From Salvelinus alpinus (lineage: Eukaryota; Chordata; Actinopteri; Salmoniformes; Salmonidae), in contig NC_092091.1 in the NCBI RefSeq assembly GCF_045679555.1, positions 74,649,580-74,713,579 on the forward strand: 64,000 nt of DNA, read 5' to 3'. A program made the translations under genes and the position numbers. Every line of letters begins with the position of its first letter. Positions within the stretch are counted from its first letter, which is position 1. Below are positions 35,450-48,419 of the stretch, in pieces. The notes beneath the pieces were generated by a model. It was not told the DNA's origin, made no database searches, and saw nothing but the letters and a program-made list of their open reading frames with translations.

Positions 35450-37551
35450 GGTGTGCCTTGTTAAAACGTTAATTTGTGGAATTTCTATCCTTCTTAATAC
35501 GTTTGAGCCAGTCAGTGGTGTTGTGACAAGGTAGGGTGGTATACAGAAGATATCCCTATTTGATAAAAGACCAAGTCCATATTATGGCAAGAACAGCTCA
35601 AATAAGCAGAGAAACGACAGTCCATCATTACTTTAAGACATGAAGGTCAGTCAATAAAGACAATTTCAAGAACTTTTTAGTTTCTTCAAGTGCATTCGCA
35701 AAAATTATCAAGCGTTATGATGAAACTGGCTCTCATGGGGACCGCCACAGGAAAGGAAGACCCAGAGGTACCTCTGCTGCAGAGGATAAGTTCATTAGAG
35801 TTACCAGCCTCAGAAAATGCAGCCCAAATAAATGCTTCACAGAGTTCATGTAACAGACACATCTCAACATCAACTGTTCAGAGGAGACTGTGTGATTCAG
35901 GCCTTCATGGTTGAATTGCTGCAGAGAAACCATTAAAAGGACACCAATAATAAGAAGAGACTTGCTTGGGCCAAGAAACACGAGCAATGGACATTAGACA
36001 AGTGGATATCAGTCCTTTGGTCCGATGAGTCCAAATTTGAGGATTATCTTTGTGAGACGCAGAGTAATTTAACGGATGATCTCTGCATGTGTGGTTCCCA
36101 CTGTGAAGCATGGAGGAGGAGGTGTGATGGTGAGGGGGTGCTTTGCTGGTGACACTGTCTGTGATTTATTTAGAATTTAAGTCACACTTAACCAGCATAG
36201 CTACCACAGAATTCTGCAGCGATACGCCATCCCATCTGGTTTGCGCTAAGTGGAACTATCATTTGTTTTTCAACAGGACAATGACCCAAAACAAACCTCC
36301 AGGCTGAGTAAGGGCTATTTGACCAATAAGGAGAGTGATGGAGTGTTGCATCAGATGACTTGGCCTCCACAATCACCCAAACTCAACCCAAATGAGATAG
36401 TTTGAGATGAGTTGGACCGCAGAGTGAAGGAAAAAGCAGCTAAGAAGTGCTCAGCATATGTGGGAACTAATTTAAGACTGTTGGAAAAGCATGCCAGGTG
36501 AATCTGGTTGAGATAATGACAAGAATGTGCAAAGCTGTCATCAAGGCAAAGGGTGGCTACTTTGAAGAATCTAAAATATATTTTGATTTCTTTAACACTT
36601 TTTTGGTTACTACGTGGTTCCATATGTGTTATTTCATAGTTATGATGTCTTCTATCACGTTAAAGGTAAGACCCAGATGCAGACAGTGTCGAAGTAACAC
36701 AAGTTTATTATTAAAACAGGTGCAGGCAAAAGACAGGTCAAGTGCAGGCAGAGTTCAGTAATCCAGATAGGTGGGGCAAAGGTACAGGACCGCAGGCAGG
36801 CTTAGGGTGTCACGGTCGTCGTAATGAATAGACCAAGGCGCAGCGTGAGTAGAGTTCCACATAATTTTAATAAACCGAAACTCAGTAAAACAAAACAAAC
36901 AAGCACAAACGAAACGTGAAGCTACTGTTGTGCACTATCCGTAGACAAGATCCCACAAATAACCATGGGGAAATGGCTACCTCAATATGATCCCCAATCA
37001 GAGACAACGATAACCAGCTGCCTCTGATTGGGAACCATATCAGGCCACCATAGACATACAAATACACCTAGATGACCCACCCAAGTCACTATCACGCCCA
37101 AACCAACACAGAGAATAAACAGCTTACTATGGTCAGGGCGTAACATAGGGTTGTCAGGCAGAGGTCAGTAATGCAGAGTAGTGAGGCAAAGGTACAGGAC
37201 GGCATTCAGGCTCAGGGTCAAGGCAGGCAGAAATGGTCAAAACTGGGAAAACTAGAAAACAGGAACTTTAGCAAAGACAGGAGCAAGGGAAGAAATGCTG
37301 GTAGGATTGACGATCAATTACAAACTGGCAACAGCCAAACATAGAACACTGGGATGAATACGCTGGGGATAATGGGGAAGATGGGCAACACCTGGAGGGG
37401 GGTGGAGAAAATCACAAAGACAGGTGAAAGATCAGGGTGTGACAGTGTTCACTACTATTCTACAATGTAGAAAACAGTAATCATAAAGAAAGACCCTTGA
37501 ATTAGTAGGTGTGTCCAACATTTGACTGGTACTGTATATTCTACTGTCATT
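35450..37551 (+). mobile_element. Tc1-like transposon, decayed, arm A'
   Basis: The transposase remains read in the plus direction: N-terminal part from about 35580, HLNINCSEE-type middle near 35860, QQDNDPKQTSRLSKGYL near 36270-36330, and WPPQSPKLNPNEIV then a stop codon at 36402 where arm A has TGGGAT. The right terminal repeat (CTTGAATTAGTAGGTGTGTC, CAACATTTGACTGGTACTGT) is at 37490-37545. A foreign block with a solo LTR lies between the transposase end and that repeat. Confidence 0.7.
36808..37145 (-). mobile_element. Solo LTR with 5-bp duplication, arm A'
   Basis: On the plus strand it runs TGTCACGGTC...GGCGTAACA with TAGGG on both sides (36803-36807 and 37146-37150), the signature of LTR integration. 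It holds the hairpin-forming segment shared with other LTRs here (36988-37042). There is no internal retrotransposon sequence, so it is a solo LTR. It lies in a block absent from arm A. Confidence 0.85.
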
Positions 37552-38302
37552 GTAGCCTAAAATAATGGCACTTTTGGGGGGGGGGGTTCTGTTATTATTT
37601 TTTTGTGATTTCTGCCTGCCCTGAGCCTGCCTGCCATTCTGTACCTTACTACATCTGCCCAGGATTACGGACCTCTGCCTGCCCTTGACCTTTCGTTTGC
37701 CTGTCCCCTGTTTTGTAAATAAAGATATGTGATTCGAACTGTCTGCGTCTGGGTCTTATCCTGAGTCCTGATGCATTTTCTATAAAACCACGTGACTTCA
37801 GACCATGCTGCTGTAGTTTCATTATACTACTAGTGGCTTAGAGTTAGGTCTAGTATGAGTCAACACAAACGTTGTGTCAGGGGGCAGGAAGTTGTAATGC
37901 AAAGACACATGTTCTATACAACCACGTGACTTAGAGGAAGCAGCCAATTCAGACCATGCTGCTGTAGTTTCAGTACACTAATGATGGCATAGATTTAGAC
38001 CTACTGATCTTTCATTTTGTTATTCTTTGCTTTGTGCTTTGCATTTTGAAGTGTAGGAAAATGTATTTAAAAATAAAGGTGTTATTATCAGTATTGTCAT
38101 TAGAACTATTATTATAGGGCTCTGGTCAAAAGTAATGCACTATATAGGGAATAAGGTGCCATTTCAGACACAGTCAGTCAGTCAGCCTCAACAAGAAAGG
38201 AACAAGCAGCCCTATGAAGTCAAGAGTCCAGCAATTCGTATCAATGGTGTAAAAAATTTACTCAAAATGGACATCATGGGACAAACATGAGTTATCTTGT
38301 GT

Positions 38303-38304
<2 letters not shown>

Positions 38305-38354
<50 letters not shown>
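38305..38354. repeat. (CA)n microsatellite upstream of GIMAP
   Basis: A CA run of about 48 bp. The arm A equivalent (17342-17360) has only a short TG run, so the array expanded or contracted after the A/A' duplication. Confidence 0.9.
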
Positions 38355-38355
<1 letters not shown>

Positions 38356-38592
38356 ACCTGCAGCACAGCACACAGGGCGGTAGAAGAAAATCATTAATTC
38401 ACTCACATTCAAAGTTGTATTGATTTGGCTTGACTGAATCGTTATATGTGAGAGGTTATCCAATGTTTACACCAGGCACAACATGGTGTATTGTATTTCA
38501 GTCATAACCAGTGAGAAAGGATTTCAGTAATTGTTTGACAGCAAAGAGAAAGCCTATTGGTGTGTCAGGGGGTGGGCACTTGAGAGATCCTG

Positions 38593-38599
38593 TATAAAA
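38593..38599 (+). promoter_or_regulatory. TATA box of the arm A' GIMAP
   Basis: TATAAAA lies 113 bp before the ATG at 38714-38712, as in arm A. The sequence between is a conserved 5' UTR with CTACTACTACTCTCACAGTG. No interferon element was identified with confidence. Confidence 0.65.
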
Positions 38600-38711
38600 C
38601 AAGTGGGCAGACCCACTCTCACACTGTATCTCTTTAGTATCCTTACAGGAGTATATACACTGCTACTACTACTCTCACAGTGCTTGAGACTGATATATCT
38701 TCACTCCAAAC

Positions 38712-40814
38712 ATGAACAGCAAAGATTCTAATTCTGGTGAGTAGCCTTTAGTGTACAGCGATAGGAACTCAAGTGAATTACTTGGAATAGTATTGATGCT
38801 GTTTTTTTCTATGTAATTTTTCCTTTGAACTTCATGTGCTCTAGAAATATAATGATGGGGAGCATTATTTTTTATCTTACCCCACTGCTTTTATTTTTTT
38901 GTCAAGTTGACACAAATAGTTATCAGTATTAGTTACATTGTAATATACAAGTTAGTGCAGTAACTCATTTTATTATAATCTTTTTAGTTGAAACTGATGT
39001 TTTATTAATACTTTAGGTAACACTTTATTTGGGACTAGAGATTCTAGTTATATTTAGTATTTCTTTTTTTTACATTCATATTACATAATGTTGCATTAAT
39101 GCTAGTAGACTATGCACTGATTGTACATCACTGTTCAAGAGCACTCCTCTCTCTCGCTCTCTCTCTCTCTTTTGTTCTCTTTTTCACTTGATGTAATGAT
39201 TCTAAAAAGGAAAACATGGATTAGACATTTATTTTTGTACTGTGGCCTTTAAATTATAAAAGTAACATTAAGAGTTTTGTTGGAATTTGATAGTAGTCAA
39301 AATGATCTTAGTTTGATCACTCTTTTGTTGCTGAAGTTTTTCCTGCTTAGCAGGAAATTGAAACGTGTTGCGTATTTGAGTTTAAAAAAGGGTTCTTAAG
39401 TTAGTAATTTCCACTTTGAAAGTTCAGACTTGATATACCCTCATGAAAAATATAAATCCCTACAAAAATGTCCATTAATTAAATTCCACATCATAATTTA
39501 CATTTCCTGTTGCCTCAGGATTATTTTCCTGCTGTAACAAACTGGCTCAAATGAAGATCCTACATCTGTACAGGCAAAGCTCACAGAGTATTTTGTGCAG
39601 ACCATGAAGTATTGCTGTGTGTCAGGAAGAAGTGTGAATCTTAGAAATGTAGCCGTTCCTGAAAATGTGCTAACATGTGGTACATGAAGTTTAAAAGGTT
39701 ACAGTCGTGTCCATTTATTCCAACAGGACTCCAACCGCAGACACAAAAGGAGGAGGTCCGGATTGTTCTGGTCGGGAAGACTGGAGCTGGGAAAAGTGCA
39801 GCAGGAAACACCATTGTGCGGACAAAAGCTTTCGAATCAAAGTGTTCCTCCATTTCTCTGACAAAATACTGTAAAAAGACAAAAGGGAAGGTGGGTGAGC
39901 AAACTGTAGCTGTTATCGACACCCCAGGGTTGTTTGATACTACATTGTCCAATGAGGAGGGACTGAGAAAGATTGCTAAATGCATCTCTTTCTCTGCACC
40001 TGGTCCCCATGTGTTCCTGGTTGTGATCAAGCTGGGAAGATTCACTGAAGAGGAGCAGAAAACTGTGGAGATGATTCAGAAACTATTTGGTGATGAAGCA
40101 TCCAAATACACCATGGTTCTCTTCACACATGGAGACCTTCTTGATGATGATGATGTAAAAATTGACAACTTCCTGGGTGAAAATCCAGGTCTGGAAGGTT
40201 TACTTTCTCAATGCAATGGGGGATATCATGTCTTTCAAAACAAAGATAAGAATCCCTCCCAGGTCACTGAGCTGCTTGAGAAAATAAACAAGATGGTGAA
40301 GATGAATGGAGGACGCCATTACACCACTGAGACGTTCCAGAAGGCTGAGAGAGCGATTGAAGAGGAGAAGAACAGGATCATGAGAGAGGAAGAAGAGAAG
40401 ATACGCAGAGAGGAGGAGAAACTGAAGAAAGAAAAAATGAAAAAAGAGGCTCGGGAGAAAGCGCTTAAAGAGGAGAATGAGAGGATCCTGAGAGAGAACA
40501 AAGAGCAGAAACGCAGACATGAGGAGCAACTGAAGAAAATGGAACAAGAGGCTCAGGAGAAAGCGATTAAAGAGGAGAAGAAGAGAATCAAGAGCGAGTT
40601 GGAAGAGCAGAGAATCAGGGAGGTGGAACTGGAGAAACTGAAACTGGAAAAAGAGGCTAAAGATAAAGAAATAAAGGAGGTGAGAGAAAAACATGAAAGG
40701 GAGGCAAGAGAGAAAGCTGAAGGAGCTAATGGCTTTATAGATTTTTTTAATAGAGTTGGTGATGTGGCGACAACAGTGGTGGAAGCAGTAAAAGGTGCTT
40801 GCAGTATACAATGA
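38712..40814 (+). CDS. GIMAP-family GTPase (AIG1 domain plus coiled coil), arm A'
   Basis: Two coding exons give 370 aa: exon 1 38712-38736 (MNSKDSNS, phase 1, donor GTGAGT) and exon 2 39727-40814 (acceptor after CCATTTATTCCAACAG). P-loop GKTGAGKS at residues 25-32, DTPG at 73-76, THGDL at 142-146, QCNGGYHVF about 170-178, then a charged coiled coil from about 215 to 345 and the tail VVEAVKGACSIQ. The G4 position carries THGD, as in other fish GIMAPs, in place of the NKxD of ordinary GTPases. The intron is 990 bp, without the insertion found in A. Predicted role: GTP-dependent scaffold on intracellular membranes in lymphoid cells, from family knowledge. It differs from the A protein at about 26 positions before the tail, eight of them within residues 151-168. 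Confidence 0.87.
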
Positions 40815-42599
40815 AAATCTGAAACAATGCTGTTTTAGAGTCCCAAGCTTAGTCACATTGAATGTAATTACAATTGTATTGCATTGCATTGAATGCATCC
40901 ACATACAGTGTACGCTGTTGCCATTCTAATGTTATAGTCTGTAACTGTGGACCCATTGACTTCTATAGATGTATATTCTATAGCTTACATAAAGCTTTAT
41001 GACATTTAACCTGGCTCTACTGTGTCTGTGATTTTTTTCCATTTATGTCAATAGTAAACATTATGTAATGACAATTTAAGACAAATGCCAGATACAATAG
41101 ATCACATTCAATGTTTTCATTTGTATTCAATGAGGACATTTTCTTAAAATAACACAAATAATCATCATGACAGTTTATTAAATCTGGTAATTAGCTACAT
41201 ACGTGATTTCAGGGTAACATTCATGCAATGGCATTATAAATAAAATATGTTTTAATCAACAACAAAACATAAAAAACGACTTCATGCATTGCATTACACT
41301 CCATGACTTGGTCGTTCCATGGACATATGGGTCGGTGTTCACACCATTGTCATTATGACATCATCAAAATGAGACAGAACAGTGGAATTCTTTAGATGGA
41401 TGCACACAGTTGTCCAGACTCTGTAAATCATGATGTTTAAACAGTGAAGTAATAAAGAGACTCTCTGGCCAACACAGTTAAGGGAGAGCGGCTACGTCCC
41501 AATAGTCTTATTTATCTTTCCTCCTCCTTTCCTACAGATCACTAGCTAGATTAACTGGTTAGAACTGGTTATACATGTTAATAGCTATAGCCATATAGTC
41601 ATAAACCTTTTTAAGTCCCCTCATATCAGTTAATATTATATAAATATGGCCGGGACCTTTTCCTGACCATGTGACCTGACTAGGAAAACCTCCAGGTCTA
41701 TATCTAAGGCCTGGAGTTTTCCCTGGTCAGGTCCTGTATAGCTTCTCCTAGAAGTAAAGGTTATGAGGAATGGAAGCCATTTAAGGGTATTGAGACACAG
41801 CCATGTGAGCCATGGTGGCCTGGTCTGTCTGGGTCCTCCAGGCCAGCAGAGGGAGAAAAACAAATCGTAAGCTCTGGGACCGACTGACAAATTGGTATCC
41901 TATTCCCTATATAATGCACTACTTTTGACCAGAGGTGGAAAAGGTATTAAATTCTCACACTTGAGTAAAAGTAAAGATACCTTAATAGAAAATGACTCAA
42001 GTGAAAGTCACACAGTAAAATACTACTTGAGTAAAAGTCTAAAAGTATTTGGTTTTAAAGACACTTAAGTATCAAAAGTACTTGCTAAAATATAGTGATT
42101 GCCCAATTTTTTCAATTTTCGCCTAAAATTACATACCCAAATCTAACTGCCAGCAGCTCAGGCCCTGAAGCAAGGATATGCATATTCTTGGTACCAATTG
42201 AAAGGAAAAACATTGAAGTTTGTGTAAATGTGAATTGAATGTGTGAGAATATAACAATAGATATTGTAGAAGAAAATACAAAGAAAAGTTTTTTTTTCTA
42301 CCACCATCTTTGAAATGCAACAGCAAGGTCCCACATCTAGCCATCACTCTGGTTGTAATTCCGATACTAGAAGTATGAGCAAACTACATGACATTTAGTG
42401 TGAAGTCATCCAGGTACATTTGGGCAAATCGTGAAGTAGACATTTACATTCACATGACATTTTTCTACAAGAATATCGTCAAATCATTGATTTAGCTTTT
42501 CCAGTATTAGTAGCCATATTATAAGTTCAACATTTGCAAAATACCCAGTTTTCATAATTTCATAACTCTCCATATTCTTATAATTTTTGTCCAAAAGGA
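40815..42599 (+). other. GIMAP 3' flank and downstream DNA, no gene
   Basis: Positions 40815-41255 are in arm A'. Positions 41195-41900 match 1985-2700, the flank of the left-edge GIMAP, in the same orientation, so this is the natural downstream region. Positions about 41930-42085 are a partial hAT MITE (CTTGAGTAAAAGTAAAGATA, AAGTATTTGGTTTTAAA). No coding region is supported. Confidence 0.45.
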
Positions 42600-43028
42600 A
42601 AAGGCTTGCTGTTGCATAAGGTTAGCAGATACATTTTGCGACAGATATGCGATTTCCGATACTCCCGTATGTACTATCTGGGATCTACATATGTTTATAT
42701 TAGTTACTATGCTGTTACTAAGCAGTAATGTATTACGGCAGTGTTACGTTACGACACCTAATGGGAAATGCACATGCGCGCTATTGTGCCGGGGGCTGTA
42801 GAGCACGAGGGGTTTTTGACTAAACGAAAACTAACTGTACTCCCGTCTCATGCCTGGTCATTTCTCCACAACACAAATATTACAGTGGCGACGAGGTGAT
42901 TAAACTTCTTAAACGGACATTGCTTGAAAGGAAGAATGTTGAGTGAGTAATGAAACTCAAAATAATAATGTAATTCATCAGTTATTTTTTATTTTCTTTC
43001 GCCAGTAGAAAAGGCTAAGCACTGCTAG
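42600..43028 (+). mobile_element. Probable LTR end with primer-binding-like site
   Basis: A segment ending CACAACACAAATATTACA is followed by GTGGCGACGAGGTGATTAAA, which looks like the 3' end of an LTR plus a primer-binding site of a Gypsy-like retrotransposon. The left boundary is not defined, and it is cut at 43028 by the next LTR. Confidence 0.35.
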
Positions 43029-43628
43029 TGTCACGCCCTGACCGTAGAGATCCTTTTTATGTCTCTATTTTGGTTGGTCAGGGCGTGAGTTGGGGTGGGC
43101 ATTCTATGTCTGGTGTTCTATGTTGTCTATTTCTTTGTGTTTGGCCGTGTGTGGTTCTCAATCAGAGGCAGCTGTCTATCGTTGTCTCTGATTGAGAACC
43201 ATATTTAGGTAGCCTGTTTTCCCACTTTGAGTTGTGGGTGATTATTTTCTGGATAGTGTTTGTTGCACCTGTCAGAACTGTTCGTTGGTCATTTTGTTGT
43301 TTTTGCTCGTGTATTCATCTTGATTAAAATAATTTTGGATACGTACCACGCTGCACTTTGGTCCTCCTCTCCTTCTTCCGACAACAATCGTTACAGAATC
43401 ACCGTCCAACAAAGGACCAAGCAGCGTGGGAACATGGACTCCTGGACATGGGAGGAAAAAGGAGCTGGAGACAGCAAAAGCAGAGCTGCGACACTACGAG
43501 GAATTTGCGCGAGGTGAATTGGCGGACTCGGGTAGGAGACCTGAGCCAACTCCCCTTGCTTACCGTGGCGAGAGAGTGACTGGGCAGGCACCGTGTTATG
43601 CGGTGAAGCGCACGGTGTCCCCAGAGCC
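43029..43628 (+). mobile_element. LTR plus start of the internal region of a retrotransposon
   Basis: 43029-43395 is an LTR (TGTCACGCCC...AATCGTTACA) with a perfect 15-bp stem (GGTTCTCAATCAGAG and its complement, 43155-43203). It is followed by an internal segment with a gag-like frame (NMDSWTWEEKGAGDSKSRAA) cut at about 43628. Flanks GCTAG and GAATC do not match, so it is not a solo LTR but the left end of a truncated element. The element is a fossil; no replication gene is present. Confidence 0.6.
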
Positions 43629-44945
<1,317 letters not shown>

Positions 44946-45775
44946 CATGTTGTTGTGATGACACCCTTGGGGGTGTCAAAAGGGGGAATCGAAAACCCCA
45001 CTGATGTTTTTTATATATATTGTTTTGCATAAAAATTATACATTTCATGAAAATAACTATCCTCCTGGTTGAAGGTTTCAAGTTCCTGGGTTCAACGACA
45101 ACCCAGTATATGGATATATAAGTTGGTTACACCCCATGAGGGTGTAAAAAGGGGGAAATTGTTAGGATTTATGTTTATGCACTATAGCCTGCTAGCATAT
45201 TGTTTGAAGATGAATATTGTTTTGTTACACACACACAAACAATACAGATGTGTGTGTGTAGGTGTGTAAGGACTGACCAACATAGGCCATAAAAGCTGTG
45301 GTCAATCTGGAGAGGGGAGGGGTGCATCTCTCTAGGCCAACCAGGGAGGTTAGAGTACTGATCAGTACCATATTAGGAACTGTTTGAGTGTAGAATCGAG
45401 GGGGAGACACAAGACGGAGCTAATCTACCCAACAACCAGATGTGGACAGAGGAAAGCACTAAGGGACTTGGACAAGTTCAGTGCCAGCAAAGGCGGAGCA
45501 AAAGTTTAAACCGCGCTCAGCCTCTACTATGATAGGCCAACGGACGAGTTGGAACTAAAGCTGTCATAGTATAAGAACTGCTATATGAGTACATTCCACA
45601 GTTCCCTGTTTTACCCTGCGCGGTGATACAGCGAACCCGTATATACGAAAATTACATCTACCATTTATCGCTTGAGTTTAATTAAAATACTTAAAATATA
45701 TTCGGTGACTCTGAATCACATTTTGTCCTGATACCAGATTTGAACAGACGCAAATCTCTTTCACTAGGTACTGAC
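44946..45775 (+). mobile_element. Putative retroelement 3' end with polypurine tract and LTR
   Basis: A purine run AAAAAGGGGGAAAT (45146-45159) is followed by TGTTAGGATT (45160), a layout typical of a polypurine tract plus LTR. Twin phrases GGGTGTCAAAAGGGGGAA (44980) and GGGTGTAAAAAGGGGGAA are seen. The right LTR boundary is guessed near 45773. No protein gene is left. Confidence 0.35.
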
Positions 45776-46040
45776 CAAACGTAATCGTTTGGTGTGCTTT
45801 TGTCATAAAGCCTTTTTGAGATCAGACACTGGAGGGATTAACAAGAAGTGTACCTTTTAAAATTATGTAAAAAACGTGTATGTTTGATGAATTTTAATTA
45901 TGAGATTTCTGTTTTTTGAATTTGGCGCCCTGCACTTCGACTGGCTGTTGTCATATTGATCTTGTTAATGGGATTTCAGCCATAAGTTTTAAGGGTGGTG
46001 TGAAATTATTAAACGTATTCTCTCTTCCCTGTTCAATTCA
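45776..46040. mobile_element. TTAA-family element 3' fragment
   Basis: GGCGCCCTGCACTTCGACTG, GCTGTTGTCATATTG matches the right end of the 12182-14042 element (13980-14010). The left part is missing. Confidence 0.45.
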
Positions 46041-46673
46041 ATATGTTTTCTAGGTGGCGTGGAACATGTGAGTGATCATTGTTCCAGATGAGGGACTGTT
46101 GGAAACTAATTGACTTGAGCAAGTTTTAGAATGCTTACAACTAGCAGTAATATTTTATGGTTAGATGGAATGATTTATGTGCAACTGTATTTATGGCTGG
46201 AGGCAAAGTACAAAGGGAGCCTTTCTCTGAAACTAGTGAACTGTGGCAGAACTTCCTAATCTCAAGGCTTCTCCTGACTGATAAGAAGACCGGGAGATGA
46301 GCGGAGGAGTACAATGGTTCTGGACATGGGCTGGAACGATACAACCACCTGCCTAGCCATAGAGATTCACTGTACATCCTAAACTCAGGATGGGGAAGGG
46401 TTTGTTTGAGAAAACAATTATACTAGTTGACTGCACATAGCATGCTAATAGAGGCCGAAGGTAGTGTGATATGGCGTGGGAAAACCTCTTGTAAAACCAG
46501 TAGCCTGACGGGGAAGTCTGGGTAAAAGCATGAGTTTGTGTTTTAGAGCCTTAATTTTAGTTGACCCCAGCAGAACAGTATCCCCAAGGTATAGAGTCAG
46601 GCTAAGGGATAGTGAGAATCGTCATGTAATCAAACTTTGGTTTTTGCCATATATGATTATCCAAAGTTTAACG
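46041..46673. other. Unresolved, possibly LTR-derived
   Basis: The segment from TGTTGGAAACTAATTGACTT (about 46098) looks LTR-like, with a TATA-less body and no matching downstream end. No gene is supported; I cannot assign it. Confidence 0.25.
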
Positions 46674-47001
46674 CAGTGGTACTCATTGTGCGGCCCGAGC
46701 CCTTAATTTGCGGCTTGCTGTGATTTTCCTATTTTCCATTCATAATAATGATACAATTTCAATTCAATGTGTGTAATGCAGACCTGAATCACTTAATTGA
46801 ATATATCTATTGTTCCTGGGCTGCAGATAGATGGCAGTATAGTGCAGCTGTTGAACAGAAAGTCCGAATTAGAACGCAACTACTCAGCTACAGCGAACAA
46901 CAAGACATATAGAAGACATCTGTGAGTATATCGGTAAGCAACTGATTACTAACATATCTGTGGCGCCGTGTTTTAGTATTGCGCTTGACGTAAGTACTGA
47001 T
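46674..47001 (+). mobile_element. hAT element 5' part
   Basis: It begins CAGTGGTACTCATTGTGCGG, a terminal sequence known from fish hAT elements of the GTF2IRD2/ZBED-like transposase group. The matching transposase remains are at 49459-50085, and two TTAA elements separate the parts. Confidence 0.5.
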
Positions 47002-47005
47002 TTAA

Positions 47006-48415
47006 CTTCTCTGATCTACGGATACCGAATACGGGTTCACTTTCCTAAACAACCGCTGAAATGCAGGGCGCCAAATTCAAAAATATTCCTAAAAATATTT
47101 ATAATCATGCAATCACAAGTGAAATATACCAAAACACAGCTTAGCTTGTTGTTAATCCACCTATGGTGTCAGATTTTGAAAATATATTTTACAGCGAAAG
47201 AAATCCAAGATTTTGTGAGTGTAGCTTTCAGTGCTACATCAGCTAACCCCAAATTAGCTTGGTCACGAAAGTGTGAAAAGCAATAAAATTAATCGCTTAC
47301 CTTAGATAATCTTCGGACGTTTCCACTCACGAGACTCCCAGTTACACAACTAATCTTCTTTTTGTTCGATAAATATTACTTTTATCACAAAACGCCGCCA
47401 TTTTGGTTGCGTGTTATGATGAAAAAATCTACAGCCTCATTCCAGTCCTGAAAGGAAGACGGAAATTTCCAAACGTATCAGATTAAAAAATATTACTAAA
47501 AATATTTATAATCATGCAATCACAAGTGAAATATACCAAAACACAGTTTAGCTTGTTGTTAATCCACCTATCGTGTCAGAATTTGAAAATATATTTTACA
47601 GCGAAAGAAATCCAAGCTTTTGTGAGTGTAGCTTTCAATGCTATAACAGTTTAGCCTTATATTAGCTTGGCTATCTTGGTCACGATAGTAAGAAAAGCAA
47701 TCAAATTAATCGCTTACCTTTGATAATCTTCGGGTGTTTCCACTCACGAGACTCCCAGTTACACAACAAATGTTATTTTTGTTCTATAAATACTACTTTT
47801 ATCACAAAACGCCGCCATTTGGTTTGCGCAATATTTTGAGAAAACAAAAGCCGTGTTCCGTTCGACAAATCCCCAAAAGTATCCGAAATGGTCGTATAAA
47901 CATTCCAAATGTTTTTTATAATCAAACCTCAGGTTGTCTTTAACAAACATAATCGATAATATTTCAACCGGAGCATAACCTATTCATTAAGAGACAAAAG
48001 GAAAATGGAGAGCTCCCCTCTGGCGCGCAGGAAATATTCAGAGTACACCTGACTACTTCTGAAAAATCTCGTTCATTTTTCAAAATTAAAGCCTGAAACT
48101 ATGTCTAAAGCCTGGTCACAGCCTGAGGAAGCCATTGGAAAAAGAATCTGGTTGATACCCCTTTAAATGGAGGTTAGAGGGGTAAGGAAACAAATAAATA
48201 TTTTTTAAATATCATTTCCGGGTTAATTTCTCAGGATTTCGCTTGCAGAATAAATATTATTTTTCTCACAGACAATATTTTGACAGTTTTGGAAACTTTG
48301 GAGTGTTTTCTATCCTAATCTGTAAATTACATGGATATTCTACGATCTGGGCCAGAGAACATTTCCCTTTACTTTATTTGAAAAAAATATATATCTGACC
48401 CCTAGCGCTAATAGG
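47006..48415. mobile_element. TTAA-family element inside the hAT relic (first of two)
   Basis: Flanked by TTAA at 47002-47005 and 48416-48419. The ends CTTCTCTGATCTACGGATAC and, inverted right end, CCTATTAGCGCTAGGGGTCA form an imperfect terminal inverted repeat. Internally a block of about 250 bp is duplicated (47090-47300 and 47490-47720). Confidence 0.7.
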
Positions 48416-48419
48416 TTAA

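Larger units (their letters stand above)
35083..41255. repeat. Inverted duplication arm A' (partner A 14047-20034)
   Basis: It carries, on the opposite strand to A, the Tc1 element, GIMAP promoter, both GIMAP exons and 3' flank. It starts about 20 bp from the end of arm B and ends at an intact TTAA (41252-41255) where A has a TTAA element. Confidence 0.85.
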
